A DNA stretch of 64,000 bases from Mesomycoplasma ovipneumoniae ATCC 29419 (GCF_028885435.1 NZ_CP118522.1:992001-1056000); one strand, 5' to 3'; positions 49,148 to 59,572 are shown, counted from the first letter of the stretch. Notes: a model not told the origin generated them from the sequence alone. Translations and numbers: made by a program.

Positions 49148-49180
49148 AAAGACGACTAGATTTATATTTCTAGTCGTCAT
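49148..49180 (-). terminator. Terminator of the second restriction-modification operon
   Basis: GACGACTAGA/TCTAGTCGTC stem, preceded by a run of A (T run on the minus strand), directly after the endonuclease stop. Nearly the same stem as at 38064. Confidence 0.8.
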
Positions 49181-49187
49181 AAAATTT

Positions 49188-49949
49188 CTATCAACTAAAC
49201 CCCTCATAAGTACTAAATGCTAGTTTATATAGCGCTATAAGTGTATCATTATCTATATTTTTTAACTCTTCAAAAACTGTGTCTTTTTGAACTTTGAGTG
49301 ATTTATTATTAGAAATGATTTTTTCAATTGTTATTGGCAGCTGCTCACATATTAATTTAAAAGAATTTTTATCTCCAGTAACAATTTCATAAAACTTATC
49401 GATTGATATTCTTCTTAATTTTTCATTAGAAGATTGTTTCACTTTATCAAGAGTAATAACCCACGGAATATTTTGAGATTTTTTAGCAATAACTTCTACT
49501 AATGCACAAATGCTTCTATCTCTATCTTTCGCATTTAATAAATGATTTTGCATCTTCATAAATGTTTTTGCCGATGATGAACTATTCATTGTATTATGTT
49601 TATTTTTCAGTTCAACATAATATGTTATATCATCACCAGTAAAAATCACATCTCATCCCTCATCTGGAACTTCACATTTTTTTATATTCTTAAACATATT
49701 TTGATGAAAATATCCAATTATATTACTGTTAGATCTATCTCTTTGTTTGTGAATTTCCAATTTTATTATGTCTTCAAAACTTTTATCAAAAACACTTTTA
49801 TCAAATAGTAATTTTATTGGATCAATTAAATTACTATTGAATTTTTTTAAATTTATACTCTCAAGCGTTTCATTATATTGCTTCAAAGTATTAGTTATAA
49901 GCTTTTCAAAATCTTCTTGTGAAATAAAATCTAACTTATAAATTTCCAT
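49188..49949 (-). CDS. Eco47II-like type II restriction endonuclease
   Basis: 253 aa, ending GFSW at TAG. Features of the Eco47II family (members cut GGNCC): LIDPIKLLFD, EIHKQRDRSNSNIIGYFHQNMF, GWDVIFTGDDITYYVELKNKHNTMNSSSS (Asp and Glu-x-Lys of the nuclease core) and SICALVEVIAKKSQNIPWV. The start overlaps the methylase end by 14 nt. Trp codons: two UGA, one TGG. The target is an inference from family. Confidence 0.85.
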
Positions 49950-50964
49950 ATCTAATTTCCTCTAACTTCTCCAATATTTTTAAACCTACTTCTTTGGCCA
50001 AATTACAAGGAACCGCATTTCCAACTTGCTTATATTGTGAAGACATCGGCCCTGTAAATATCCATTCATCTGGAAAAGATTGTATTCTAGCATTTTCTCT
50101 AACAGTAAATGGTCTAGTCTCTGTTGGATGACATCTATCAGTTTGTTTCATTTGAGGTGTAGTTAAAACTGTTAATGACGGCTCATCTAAACTCAATCTC
50201 CTTAGTATCCCTGTTCTTCCACCACCCATATACCAACAAGACTTCATATAGTCTTTAGCTATGTCTTCAGGAATATCTCTTCAATACCCACCTGGAGGAA
50301 CTAATGAAAAAATATCTTCTTTTGTTTTTGAATACTTAGCCCCTAGACTACTTGGAACATCCTGTAAAATATCCGATAATACTGGTTTATATTTATATTT
50401 TGAAGGATACAAAAATTCTTTATCATTAACTAAATCATTTCTTATACCAACAACAATTAATCGTTCTCTTTTCTGAGCAACACCATAATCTCAAGCATTT
50501 AATACCTCATAGAATATTTTATATCCCTCTTGCTCAAAAATATTGATAATTGTGTTGAAAGTTCTCCCATTATCGTGAGATAAAAGTCCCTTTACGTTTT
50601 CAAACAACAACATTTTAGGTTGCAATTTATTTAAAAAAACTGCATAGTGATAAAACATTGTACCCCTAACATCATCAAGTCCTAATCTTTTACCAGCATA
50701 ACTAAAACTTTGGCAAGGTGCTCCACCAGATAATAAATCTAATTCTCCTTTTTTTATGTTAAATTCCTTTTCTAAATCTTTCTTAGCCACAATCTCTATA
50801 TCTTCGCAAATAACATTCCATTTTGGTCTGTTAGCTCTTAGTGTATTAGCAGCATATTTGTCATATTCAACTAATCCGATGTGCTTAAATCCCGCCTGCT
50901 CTAACCCTAAGGCCAATCCTCCTGCACCTGCAAAAAGTTCAATACTTGTATACGCGCTCTTCAT
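49936..50964 (-). CDS. DNA (cytosine-5) methyltransferase
   Basis: 342 aa from the ATG at 50964 (GGGGGATC upstream). Motif order is that of C5 methylases: I SIELFAGAGGLALGLEQAG, IV GGAPCQSFSYAGKRLG with the catalytic Cys, VI FENVKGLL, VIII QKRERLIVVGIR, IX RENARIQSFPDEW and X YKQVGNAVPCNLAKEV. The target-recognition region is short (GGGRTGILRRLSLDEPSLTVLTTP). It probably protects the Eco47II-like target. Three TGG and two UGA Trp codons. A broken regulator gene overlaps its start. Confidence 0.95.
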
Positions 50965-51126
50965 TAATAGATCCCCCTGGTTTACAATAACAAACAACTT
51001 CTCCAATATCCCGTTGAAGTGCTTTACATATCTTTTCGATATTTCTAAGTGATATATACTTATTCTTTCCCATATTCGCTATGCAATTTGTTGTTAAATT
51101 TGCTTTTTCTAATAAATCTTTTTTTT
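50939..51126 (-). pseudogene. Fragment of an HTH (Cro/C1-type) regulator, N-terminus lost
   Basis: Frame KDLLEKANLTTNCIANMGKNKYISLRNIEKICKALQRDIGEVV matches the second half of a small XRE-type helix-turn-helix regulator, such as those controlling restriction operons. The start is gone: an in-frame TAA lies just upstream, at the junction with a copy of the ATPase upstream region. In the donor the gene probably ended at the TGA at 50939-50941, overlapping the methylase start. Read with UGA = Trp it would continue about 18 codons. Confidence 0.7.
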
Positions 51127-51127
51127 A

Positions 51128-51428
51128 TATTAATTATAGCATTAAAAAATATAACTATATAACAAAAAGTGATAGACAAGTATTTATAAATAGATAATGT
51201 TTTAAGTATTTTCACAAATTTAAATTAGATATATTGGATACATTGAAATAAAAAGGTGGAAATCCACCTAAATTTTTCAAACTATTACTAAACATAAGTT
51301 TATTTATGTTAAAATTATTTTGAAATAAAAAAGTGGAAATCCACCTAAATTTTTCAAGCGAGGTTGCAAAATGATAATAAAGCACGATTTTCATCTATAC
51401 CAAATAATTGATAAAAAAGAGAATGGGA
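51128..51428 (+). repeat. Duplicate of the ATPase upstream region and first 19 codons
   Basis: Matches 40853-41155: the same AT-rich start (TAATTATAGCATTAAAAAAT), both GGTGGAAATCCACC boxes, the ribosome site and ATGATAATAAAGCACGATTT. Homology ends inside codon 19 (GAGAATG), where KilA-N coding sequence begins in the same frame. Confidence 0.85.
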
Positions 51429-51448
51429 GCAATTAAATAATCTTGAAT

Positions 51449-51469
51449 TTAACCCCCTCGAATTCGAGG
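51449..51469. repeat. Perfect palindrome 1 in the KilA-N fragment
   Basis: CCCCTCGAATTCGAGGGG, 18 bp, centred on GAATTC, inside coding sequence and followed by Ts. Confidence 0.8.
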
Positions 51470-51632
51470 GGTTTTTGAAAAAGGCTGGCAGTAATGCATT
51501 TACCTTATCGCCTCAAAAATGGATTAATACAACAAATGCAAAAGGGATATATGCAAAACTCAGAAGATATCGAGGGACTCTTGCACATAAATATATTGTA
51601 TTTAAATTTGCTTCTTGGAGATTATTAACAAC

Positions 51633-51664
51633 CCTAATTTTAAAGGGGTCGAATTCGACCCCTT
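51633..51664. repeat. Perfect palindrome 2 in the KilA-N fragment
   Basis: A 32-bp perfect palindrome with the core GGGGTCGAATTCGACCCC flanked by TTTTAAA arms, near the end of the frame. It shares its centre with palindrome 1. Confidence 0.8.
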
Positions 51665-51693
51665 TAAAAAGAAAGCAGGTAGCAATGTAAACT

Positions 51694-51740
51694 CGGACAA
51701 AAAAGCCAACACCTTAGTGTTAATTTTTTTTGTCCTGGTT
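51694..51740 (+). terminator. Terminator-like hairpin
   Basis: GGACAAAAAA...TTTTTTTGTCC with an inner AACAC/GTGTT stem, just after the chimeric frame. Confidence 0.65.
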
Positions 51741-51929
51741 TAAAACCGACATTTTTTTAAGATTATCTCATCAAATTGAGAAACTCGGGAAGTACATTTT
51801 TGTAAATAAACATAAATTCAACTAACAAAATTGCTATTTTTAAATAAATAAGAATGTAAAAAACAAGTTAAGAATTTTAAAAATAAACTTAAATTTTTTG
51901 TCTTTAAATTTATTAATTAACAAAAAGAC
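51741..51929. repeat. MITE end fragment and 3' flank of the cassette array
   Basis: 51745-51790 keeps the MITE end (AAGATTATCTCATCAAATTG then GAGAAACTCGGG). 51800-51929 matches the sequence found after the gene-2 copy at 57661-57796 (ACAAAATTGCTATTTTTAAA...). Confidence 0.6.
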
Positions 51930-53699
51930 CTACGATTTTCCTTCTATCTCAATAAATTTTTTGCTTTTATGACCACGAAAATCTACTCTTGCAATTTCAT
52001 CATAATATTCAGTTCAATCATCAGAATCTCAAGAAAAGAGAAGGTGTTGTTGTAAAATTAATTCTTTCTCTTGTTGGCTATATAAATTAGTATTTTCTAG
52101 AAAGCGTCTAAAATACTCAAACTCATGGTCTGTTTCTTTTAGAAATTTATTCAAGGCATCCCGATATAAAATTAATTCTTCCATAGATGATCCAATCACA
52201 TTTTTAGTTAAATTATTTTGCCTTGGTGGTCAAGAGACAAAAAACGCTGGATCAATGCCATCACGCAAAAAAATATCTTGTTCAAGTTTGACTAATTTTT
52301 CTTTGAAATAATATTTTAAAATTTCGTATTTACCTTGATAAATATTATTATATAAATTTGAATGGCCAAATCAGTAATAAATTTTTTGACCATCAACATT
52401 CAATAAAATGAAATTTTTTAATGCAATTGGCAAAATCCGTGCTTCACCAGCTCCATAGGCGGAGTAGTAATATGGTTGAAATCAAAAAACTGGCTTTTTT
52501 GAGTCAAATTGGGAAATTATTTCATCAAAAAGGCCATATTCTTGTCCACCAAAGTAAAAAATTTCAAAATTTTCAAGTTTTAGTTTTGCCCAACTTGGTA
52601 GAATAAAATAATCAGGTTTATCGGGGTAAAAATCTAGATCTTCAAGTCAGTATTTAGGGCCAAATAAAATTTGCAACAAATAGATTAATTCGATTTTATT
52701 TGTCCAATTATTTACATTATCATAATAAGTTTGGCCATCTTTACCAAAAAGTTCGATGCAATATTTTCGATACTCTGGACCAAATTTATCAAATCAACTA
52801 AGAATAAATTTATCGCGATTTTCAATGTTTAAATTAAGCTTTTTAATGCCGTATTTTTCAAATTTTTTAAGCAAATTTTCATAAGTTTCAAAAGTAAATA
52901 CATTTTGAATTGGTTCAATTTGGGTCTCTTCCCCAAAATTATAATTCTCTTTTAATAACAAATTATAGATTTTTTCTACATTTTGTCCTAAATATGGTTT
53001 ATTTATATCTACAAACTTTGAATCATATTCATATCTATTTGATAAAAAATCAAAGATTTTTTCGCGGTAATTTGCTAAATTTTTTGGCTTTGCATAAGGA
53101 ACACTTTCCTGAATTTCCTTAATAATTAAAGCTTCAATTTCTCTTAATTTGCTTTTTGATTTAAACATTTTTCAAAAAATAGCCGGATAAGAGATTGAAA
53201 ATTCGCATTTTTCAATATCGCCAAAGTTTTCAAAGACAACAACAACTTTTTTAAAAGCTTTACCGTCGTGAAAAGCATACCAAGGATAAAGTTCAGAGAT
53301 AGAATCAACATTTTCTTTTCCATTTTTACGACAATATTCATTGTCGTCTAAGTCGCCGATTAAACACCTAATATCATTATAAAAATGGAAATCTTTGAGA
53401 TTTTTGGAAAAAAACGCGCTTTTTGGAATATTTTCTAGTTTTAAATTATAAACATAATCTTCTTGTTTATAATTTAAACTTATAATTCTTTCAATTGGAT
53501 TAGGATTGTAGGTTTCTTTAAGGTAATCGTATAAAAAATTTGGAAATGGATAATTCTTATAATAACAATCAGACGTTGAATCCACATCATCCTCAGCCAT
53601 ATCACCAATTGAACAACGACTTTTAATATTAATTTCTATATATTTTAGGTTAATTAATTGTTTTTTTGCCTTGGATATTAAATTTAGTTGGGATTCCAT
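51930..53699 (-). CDS. Cassette A gene 2 (family protein, unknown function)
   Basis: 589 aa from the ATG at 53699 (AAAAGGTG upstream; position conserved in all four copies as FYME/SYME). Closely related to the proteins at 55360, 57797 and 61214. Conserved blocks: KYIEINIKSRCS, NPIERIISLNYKQEDYVYNLKL, a cysteine-bearing DIRCLIGD, KKVVVVFENF...CEFSISYPAIFWKMF, ESVPYAKPKNLANYREKIFDFL, YENLLKKFEKYGIKKLNLNIENRDKFILSWFDKFGPEYRKY, LENFEIFYFGGQEYGLFDEIISQFDSKKPVFWF, GQKIYYWFGHSNLY and SMEELILYRDALNKF. No signal peptide or membrane segment, no domain recognised. Subtype I, ending VDFRGHKSKKFIEIEGKS. Overlaps gene 1 by 50 nt in another frame. Confidence 0.85.
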
Positions 53700-55137
53700 A
53701 TAAAAAATGCACCTTTTCAACATTTAACATTTTTTTTCTTGGTATAAATTCCGACTCAATACCCTTTTCCTTATCTCCTATCATTCTTAATCTTCTTACA
53801 TGATAATTGGGAAAATATATTTTTACGTATGATTGTTTATTTTTATCTTTACTTTTATCAATATCAAACTCATTTTTAGGGTCGGTTCAATCAATAGCAT
53901 CACTAGCTAGACCTTCTCCAACAACAAAGTGATCCTTAGTAAAACCGATATCTTTATTCAAATTATTAGTTGGATCTCATGACCATCTATTTCCTACTAT
54001 TAAATTTGCTGTATATTTTGTTTTTTGAGCCAAATTTCACATAACTAATCGATCATATGAATAAAAATCAATAGGTGATTTTAATTTTTCCTCCATATTT
54101 TTACGGTCATCTTCATTTTCATTAATTTTAGCTTTTACTATGCTAGGCAGCAAAGTATCAATAACAATTTGAGTTAATTTTGACTGCATTGTTAAATTTG
54201 AAACGGCTCAAAATCAGGCCGCTGTTTCTGGGATTGTTTGTTCACTAATAACAAAATAAGATTCTAATTCTTTGTGGTGAAAATTAAAAAATCAAGCAGG
54301 GTGGATTCCAGTGTATTGTCTTAATTTTTCCTTATCTTTTACAACAGAAAGTCTTAAAATCTTTATATTTGCCATTGCTTTAATTCTAGACTTACTTTTT
54401 CCTTTTGTCAATTTATCTAAATCAACTTCAATTGAGTCAGCATCTCTTCAAACAATAGGGTTATCATCAGCTGGCGCATGAACAGGGCTATAATCAGCTG
54501 GCGGATAGTAACTCTCACGGTTGCCAAATCATCTACCTACATCATTAACAACCTTTGGAAAAGTTTCCACAGCTACTGCGGTAGCTGTGGAAACTGCTAC
54601 TGCGGCAATGGCAGCTGCGACAGCATTTGAAATAAATGGAATAAAAGGCAAGAGGAAAAAGAAGGTTTTTTCAACCCGTGTTTGTTTTTGAAACTCTCTA
54701 AAATCAAAAACATGCCCTTCTAATTTTAGTTTTGGTACACCTTCTTCAAAATAGAGTTCAGCTTTTTTATTAACAAATTCAAGTGAAGCACTATTTAAAA
54801 TTACCTCACCTTGTTGATTGATTTGAATTTCAATATCATCCAAATTAGGAGAGTCTGAATTAGTGCTTGTTTTGTTTAGATGTGTTTTGGCTTTTTTAAT
54901 ATTTGCATTAATAACAAGCGAATTTTGTTTGTTTTTTGCTGAAACAATTTGGACTAAATCATCAAAATTTACCGGTTTTTTTGAATTTGATAAATCTATA
55001 TCACGAGTTTCAAGTTTGAAATCTGAATAGCTTTTTGTATTTTGAAAATGTCAAAGCGGACCAAAAACGCTTAGACTTAATGATGAAAAAGCAATAATAT
55101 TAGTGATAAACTTAAAAAGTTTTAGTTTTTTCTTCAT
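53650..55137 (-). CDS. Cassette A gene 1 (anchored family protein)
   Basis: 495 aa. Signal anchor without lipobox (LKLFKFITNIIAFSSLSLSVFGPLW), then conserved KPVNFDDLVQIVSAKNKQNSLVINANIKKAKTHLNKT and PNLDDIEIQINQQGEVILNSAS. A variable hydrophobic/Ala-rich segment (FFFLLPFIPFISNAVAAAIAAVAVSTATAVAVETF) with GC-rich repetitive DNA follows, then conserved parts (LRQYTGIHPAWFFNFHHKELESYFVISEQ, LTQIVIDTLLPS, SPIDFYSYDR, TANLIVGNR, FFVVGEG-type and KIYFPNYHVRRLR). Strong AAGGAG site and extended -10 promoter upstream. The 3' end overlaps gene 2 after an 8-A run. Function unknown; membrane association inferred. Confidence 0.85.
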
Positions 55138-55359
55138 TTTTTCTCCTTATTTATGTACTATATTCAAATTCCTAGTGTTTAAATTATAGCATACACTAAA
55201 ACTTTTTAGGGAAAATTTCATTAAAAATTCAGCGTCTTAAAAAAAATGATAAAAATTCAGGCAACCTTTGCAAATAAACAAAATTTTTCTAACAAAATTT
55301 TTATTTTTGAATAACCAAAAATAAAAAAAGCTAAAAATTTAAAAAAGAATTTAAAATTT
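55138..55359 (-). promoter_or_regulatory. Promoter of cassette A and 3' flank of cassette B
   Basis: Extended -10 TGCTATAAT on the minus strand (TATAAT at 55183-55188), then Shine-Dalgarno AAGGAG before the ATG at 55137. The same sequence precedes cassette C gene 1. 55200-55355 is AT-rich flank of the gene before it. Confidence 0.7.
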
Positions 55360-57165
55360 TTAGTCCCGAAGTTTTTCGCCGTCGAAAAGATCAACGAACA
55401 TTTTCTCATCATCAAGAGCTTTCTCACTATAATCACCGCGAAAATCTGTTTTTGAAATCTCATCAAAAAAGCTATTTTTGTCTCTACTACTTAAAGAAAA
55501 ATCAAAATGCTCTTCTAAAATCAATTTTTTTTCTTGTTGGTTATATAAACTCGAATTTTCTACAAAATCGTCAAAATACTTAAATTCATGAGTTGTTTCT
55601 TCTTGAAATTTTTTAATTGCATCACGATATAAAATTAGTTCTTCCATAGAAGATTCAATTACATTTTTATTTAAATAATTTGATTTTGATGGGGAAGAAA
55701 AAACAAACTGCGGGTCTTGGTTATTTCGCAGAAAAATATCTTGTTCAAGTTTGACCAATTTTTGTTTGAAATAATATTTTAAAATTTCGTATTTACCTTG
55801 GAAAATATCGTCATATAAATTTGAATGGCCAAATCAGTAATAAATTTTTTGCCCGTCAACATACAGTAAAATGAAATTTTTTAGTGAAATGGGCGAAATT
55901 CAGCCAGTGTTGGTGCTATAAGCCGAGCGATAATACGGTTTAAATCAAAAAACTGGTTTTTTTGAGTCAAATTGGGAAATTATTTCATCAAAAAGTCCAT
56001 ATTCTTGGCCACCAAAGTAAAAAATTTGGAAATTTTCCAGCTTAAGTTTGGCTCAACTTGGTAAAATAAAATAATCAGGTTCATCAATGTCAACATTCTC
56101 AGTGGGAAAATAATATCTGGGACCAAATAAAATTTGCAACAAATAGATAAATTCAATTTTATTTGTTCATTTATTTAAATTATCATAATAAAATTGACCT
56201 TTTTTACCAAAAAGGTCAATGCAAAATTTTCGATATTCAGGGCCGAATTTATCAAATCAACTAAGAATAAATTTATCACGGTTTTCAATGTTCAAATCAA
56301 GCTTTTTAATCCCGTATTTTTCAAATTTTTTAAGCAAATTTTCATAAGTTTCAAATGTAAATACATTTTGAATTGGTTGAATTTGGGTTTTCTCGCCAAA
56401 ATTATAACCCTCTTTTAACAACAAATTGTAGATATTTTCTACATTTTCTCCTAAATATTGTTTGTTTGTATCTACAAATTTTGAATTATATTCGTATCTT
56501 TTTGATAAAAAATCAAAGATTTTTTCCCGATAGTTTCATAAATTTTTTGGCTTTGCATAAGGAACGCTTTCTTTGATTTCCTTAATTATCAGATTTTCAA
56601 TTTTTTTTAGTTCATCTTTTGATTTGAACATTTTTTGAAAAACCGCAGGAAAGGAAATTGAAAATTCACATTTTTCTTTGTCATCAAAATTTTCAAAAGC
56701 AACGATTACTGTTCTAAAATCTTTAGTCTCATAGGGAGTGTCCGAAAAATAGGGTTCTCATTTATACTCATCACTTAGATTTTCTTTGTTTCGACAATAA
56801 TCCTCATCAGTTCATCTACGCGACAAACACCTAATTTCATCATAAAAATCAAAGTCATGCAGTTTTTTCAAAAAAAAGACTGTTTTTGGGATATCTTCTA
56901 GTCTTAAATTATAAACATAATCATCACGTTTGTAATCTATGCCAATAATAGTTTCAATCGGATTATCTACAACCGCGCAAGAATCCATAACATAAACTCA
57001 TAAAAAATCTGGAATTGTTCGATATTTTTCATCACGATCACAGCGAACATCTCTATCAGAAAATATGCTTATAACTGAATAACGAGTTTTAATATCAATT
57101 TCTAAATATTTTAGTTCTTTTAATTGTTTTTTTGATTCAGACTTCAAATCTATTTGGTATTCCAT
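55360..57165 (-). CDS. Cassette B gene 2 (family protein, unknown function)
   Basis: 601 aa from the ATG at 57165 (MEYQIDLKSESKK). An upstream ATG in this frame is followed at once by TAG, which supports 57165 as the start for the whole family. Same block order as cassette A gene 2, with NPIETIIGIDYKRDDYVYNLRL, CEFSISFPAVFQKMF, KSVPYAKPKNLWNY-type, LENFQIFYFGGQEYGLF and GQKIYYWFGHSNLYDD. Subtype II, ending KTDFRGDYSEKALDDEKMFVDLFDGEKLRD; closest to cassette D gene 2. Several UGA-Trp codons. No domain recognised. Confidence 0.82.
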
Positions 57166-57660
57166 ATAAAAAATGTACCTTTTCTACATTTAACATTTTA
57201 TCCCTATCTACACGTTTCTTTTTAAGCCTTACTCTTCTTACATGATAACTTGGGAAAAAAATTTTTGTATATGATTTTGGATTAGATTGTTTATCAGGAA
57301 TCTCAAAAGCATTTTTAGGGTCGTTTCAATCAATAGAATCATGAGCAAGTCCGCTTCCGGTAACAAAAGGACCTTTAGTAAAACTAGGATCCTTATTTAA
57401 ATTATTGCTTTGCTCTCCTAGCCATCAGTTTCCTACAATCAAATTTGCTGTATCTCTTGTTTTTTGAGCCAGATTCTTCATAACTCATCGATTATATGAA
57501 TAAAAATCAATAGGTGAATTTAGTTTATTATCCATATTTTTACGGTTTTTTTTATTTTTATTCGTTTCAGCTTTTGCTGAACTAGGTAGCAAGTTATTAA
57601 TAATAATTTTGGCTAATTCTGATTGGGCTAACAAACTTCCAACCGCTCAAAATAGGCACA
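57089..57660 (-). pseudogene. Cassette B gene 1, 5'-truncated remnant
   Basis: Only the last third of gene 1 remains: CLFWAVGSLLAQSELAKIIINNLLPSS, SPIDFYSYNRWVMKNLAQKTRDTANLIVGN, TKGPFVTGSGLAHDSIDWNDP, KIFFPSYHVRRVRLKKK, MLNVEKVHFLYGIPNRFEV, ending FRNWY. At about 57660 it switches to the 3' flank of cassette C gene 2 (GCAAATAAACAAAATTTTTC), with no start codon or promoter. It most likely arose by deletion between neighbouring cassettes. Confidence 0.8.
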
Positions 57661-57796
57661 TTTTTGCAAATAAACAAAATTTTTCTAACAAAATTGCTAT
57701 TTTTAAATAAATAAGAATGTAAAAAAACAAGTTAAAAATTTTAAAAATAAAGTTAAATCTTTTATCATTAAATTGATTAATTAACAAAAAGATCTA
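57661..57796 (-). repeat. 3' flank of cassette C, junction with truncated B gene 1
   Basis: TTTTTGCAAATAAACAAAATTTTTCTAACAAAATTGC and following bases match the flanks at 51800-51929 and 55265-55310. It marks a recombination join. Confidence 0.7.
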
Positions 57797-59572
57797 CTAT
57801 TTTCCTTCTATCTCAAGAAATTTTTTACTTTTGTGACCACGAAAATCTACTTTTGCAATTTCATCATAATATTCAGTTCTATCATCATTATCTCAAGAAA
57901 AGGGAGCGTGTTCTTCTAAAATTAATTCTTTTTCTTGTTGGCTATATAAATTAGTATTTTCTATAAAGTCTGTAAAATACTCAAATTCATGGTCTGTTCC
58001 TTTTAGAAATTTATTCAAGGAATCCCGATATAAAATTAATTCTTCCATAGATGATCCAATCACATTTTTAGATAAATTATTTACCCTTGGTAATCTAGAA
58101 ACAAAGAACGCCGGATCCTTGCCATCACGCAGAAAAATATCTTGTTCAAGTTTGACCAATTTTTGTTTGAAATAATATTTTAAAATTTCGTATTTGCCTT
58201 GATAAATATCATCATATAAATTTGAATGTCCAAATCAGTAATAAATTTTTTGCCCATCGACATACAATAAAATGAAATTTTTTAATGCAATTGGCAATAT
58301 TCATCCTTCGCCTCCGCAAAAAGCGGACTTGTAATATGGTTTAAATCAAAAAACTGGGTTTTTTGAGTCAAATTGGGAAATTACCTCATCAAAAAGTCCA
58401 TATTCTTGCCCGCCAAAGTAAAAAATTTCGAAATTTTCAAGTTTTAATTTTGCCCACCTTGGTAGAATTAAATAATCGGGTTCATCGAGGTAAAAAAATT
58501 GACCTTCAATTTCATATTTAGGACCAAATAAAATTTGCAGCAAGTAGATTAATTCGATTTTATTTGTCCAATTATTCACATTATCATAATAAGTTTGGCC
58601 TCTTTCACCAAAAAGTTCGATGCAATACTTTCGATATTCCGGTCCAAATTTATCAAATCAACTAAGAATAAATTTATCACGATTTTCAATGTTTAAATTA
58701 AGCTTTTTAATACCGTATTTTTCAAATTTTTTAAGCAAATTTTCATAAGTTTCAAAAGTAAATACATTTTGAATTGGTTCAATTTGGGTTTTTTCGTCAA
58801 AATTATAATTCTCTTTTAATAACAAATTGTAGATATGTTCTACATTTTTTCCTAAATATGCTTTATTTATATCTACAAACTTTGAGTTATATTCATGTCT
58901 TTTTGATAAAAAATCAAAGATTTTTTCGTGATAATTTGCTAAATTTTTTGGCTTTGCATAAGGAACGCTTTCCTGAATTTCCTTAATAATTAAAGCTTCA
59001 ATTTCTCTTAATTTGCTTTTTGATTTAAACATTTTCCAGAAAATAGCCGGATAAGAGATTGAAAATTCGCATTTTTCAATATCATCAAAATTTTCAAAGA
59101 CAACAACAACTTCTTCAAAACCTTTACCATCGTGTAAAGCATATGCAGGAGAAAGTTCAGAGATAGAATCAACATTTTCTTTTCCATTTTTATCACAATA
59201 TTCATCGTCGTCTCAGTTGCCAATTAAACACCTAATATCATTATAAAAACCAAATTTATTGAGTTTTTTGGAAAAAAACGCACTTTTTGGGATATCTTCT
59301 AGTTTTAAATTATAAACATAATCTTCTTGTTTATAATTTAAGCTAATAATTCTTTCAATTGGATTAGGGTTGAAGACGTCATAATAAACGTAAAGGTAAT
59401 TGAATAAAAAATCTGGAATTCTATAATTCTCATAATTACAATCAAGCGATAATTTAACATCATTCTCGATCATGTTTCGAATTGAACAACGACTTTTAAT
59501 ATTGATTTCTATATATTTTAGTTTTTTTAAGTGTTTTTTTACCTTAGATAATGAATTTATCAGGTTTTCCAT
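57797..59572 (-). CDS. Cassette C gene 2 (family protein, unknown function)
   Basis: 591 aa from the ATG at 59572 (MENLINSLSKVKK). Very close to cassette A gene 2 (subtype I): KYIEINIKSRCS, NPIERIISLNYKQEDYVYNLKL, CEFSISYPAIFWKMFKSKSKLREIEALIIKEIQ, YGIKKLNLNIENRDKFILSWF, LENFEIFYFGGQEYGLFDEVISQFDSKNPVFWF, GSSMEELILYRDSLNKFLKGT, ending DFRGHKSKKFLEIEGK. It is in the same frame as gene 1 of this cassette, separated by one TAA, unlike cassette A, where the frames differ. Confidence 0.85.

Larger units (their letters stand above)
51371..51690 (+). pseudogene. Chimeric frame: ATPase N-terminus joined to KilA-N domain C-terminal part
   Basis: The frame from the ATG at 51371 reads MIIKHDFHLYQIIDKKENG, then EQLNNLEFNPLEFEGFLKKAGSN, then AFTLSPQKWINTTNAKGIYAKLRRYRGTLAHKYIVFKFASW, the second half of a KilA-N domain, ending LKRKQVAM at TAA. 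It is continuous (107 codons) and could be translated from the duplicated ATPase signals. Both Trp codons are TGG. Two perfect palindromes lie inside the frame. Whether the protein is functional is unknown; I treat it as a recombination remnant. Confidence 0.7.
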
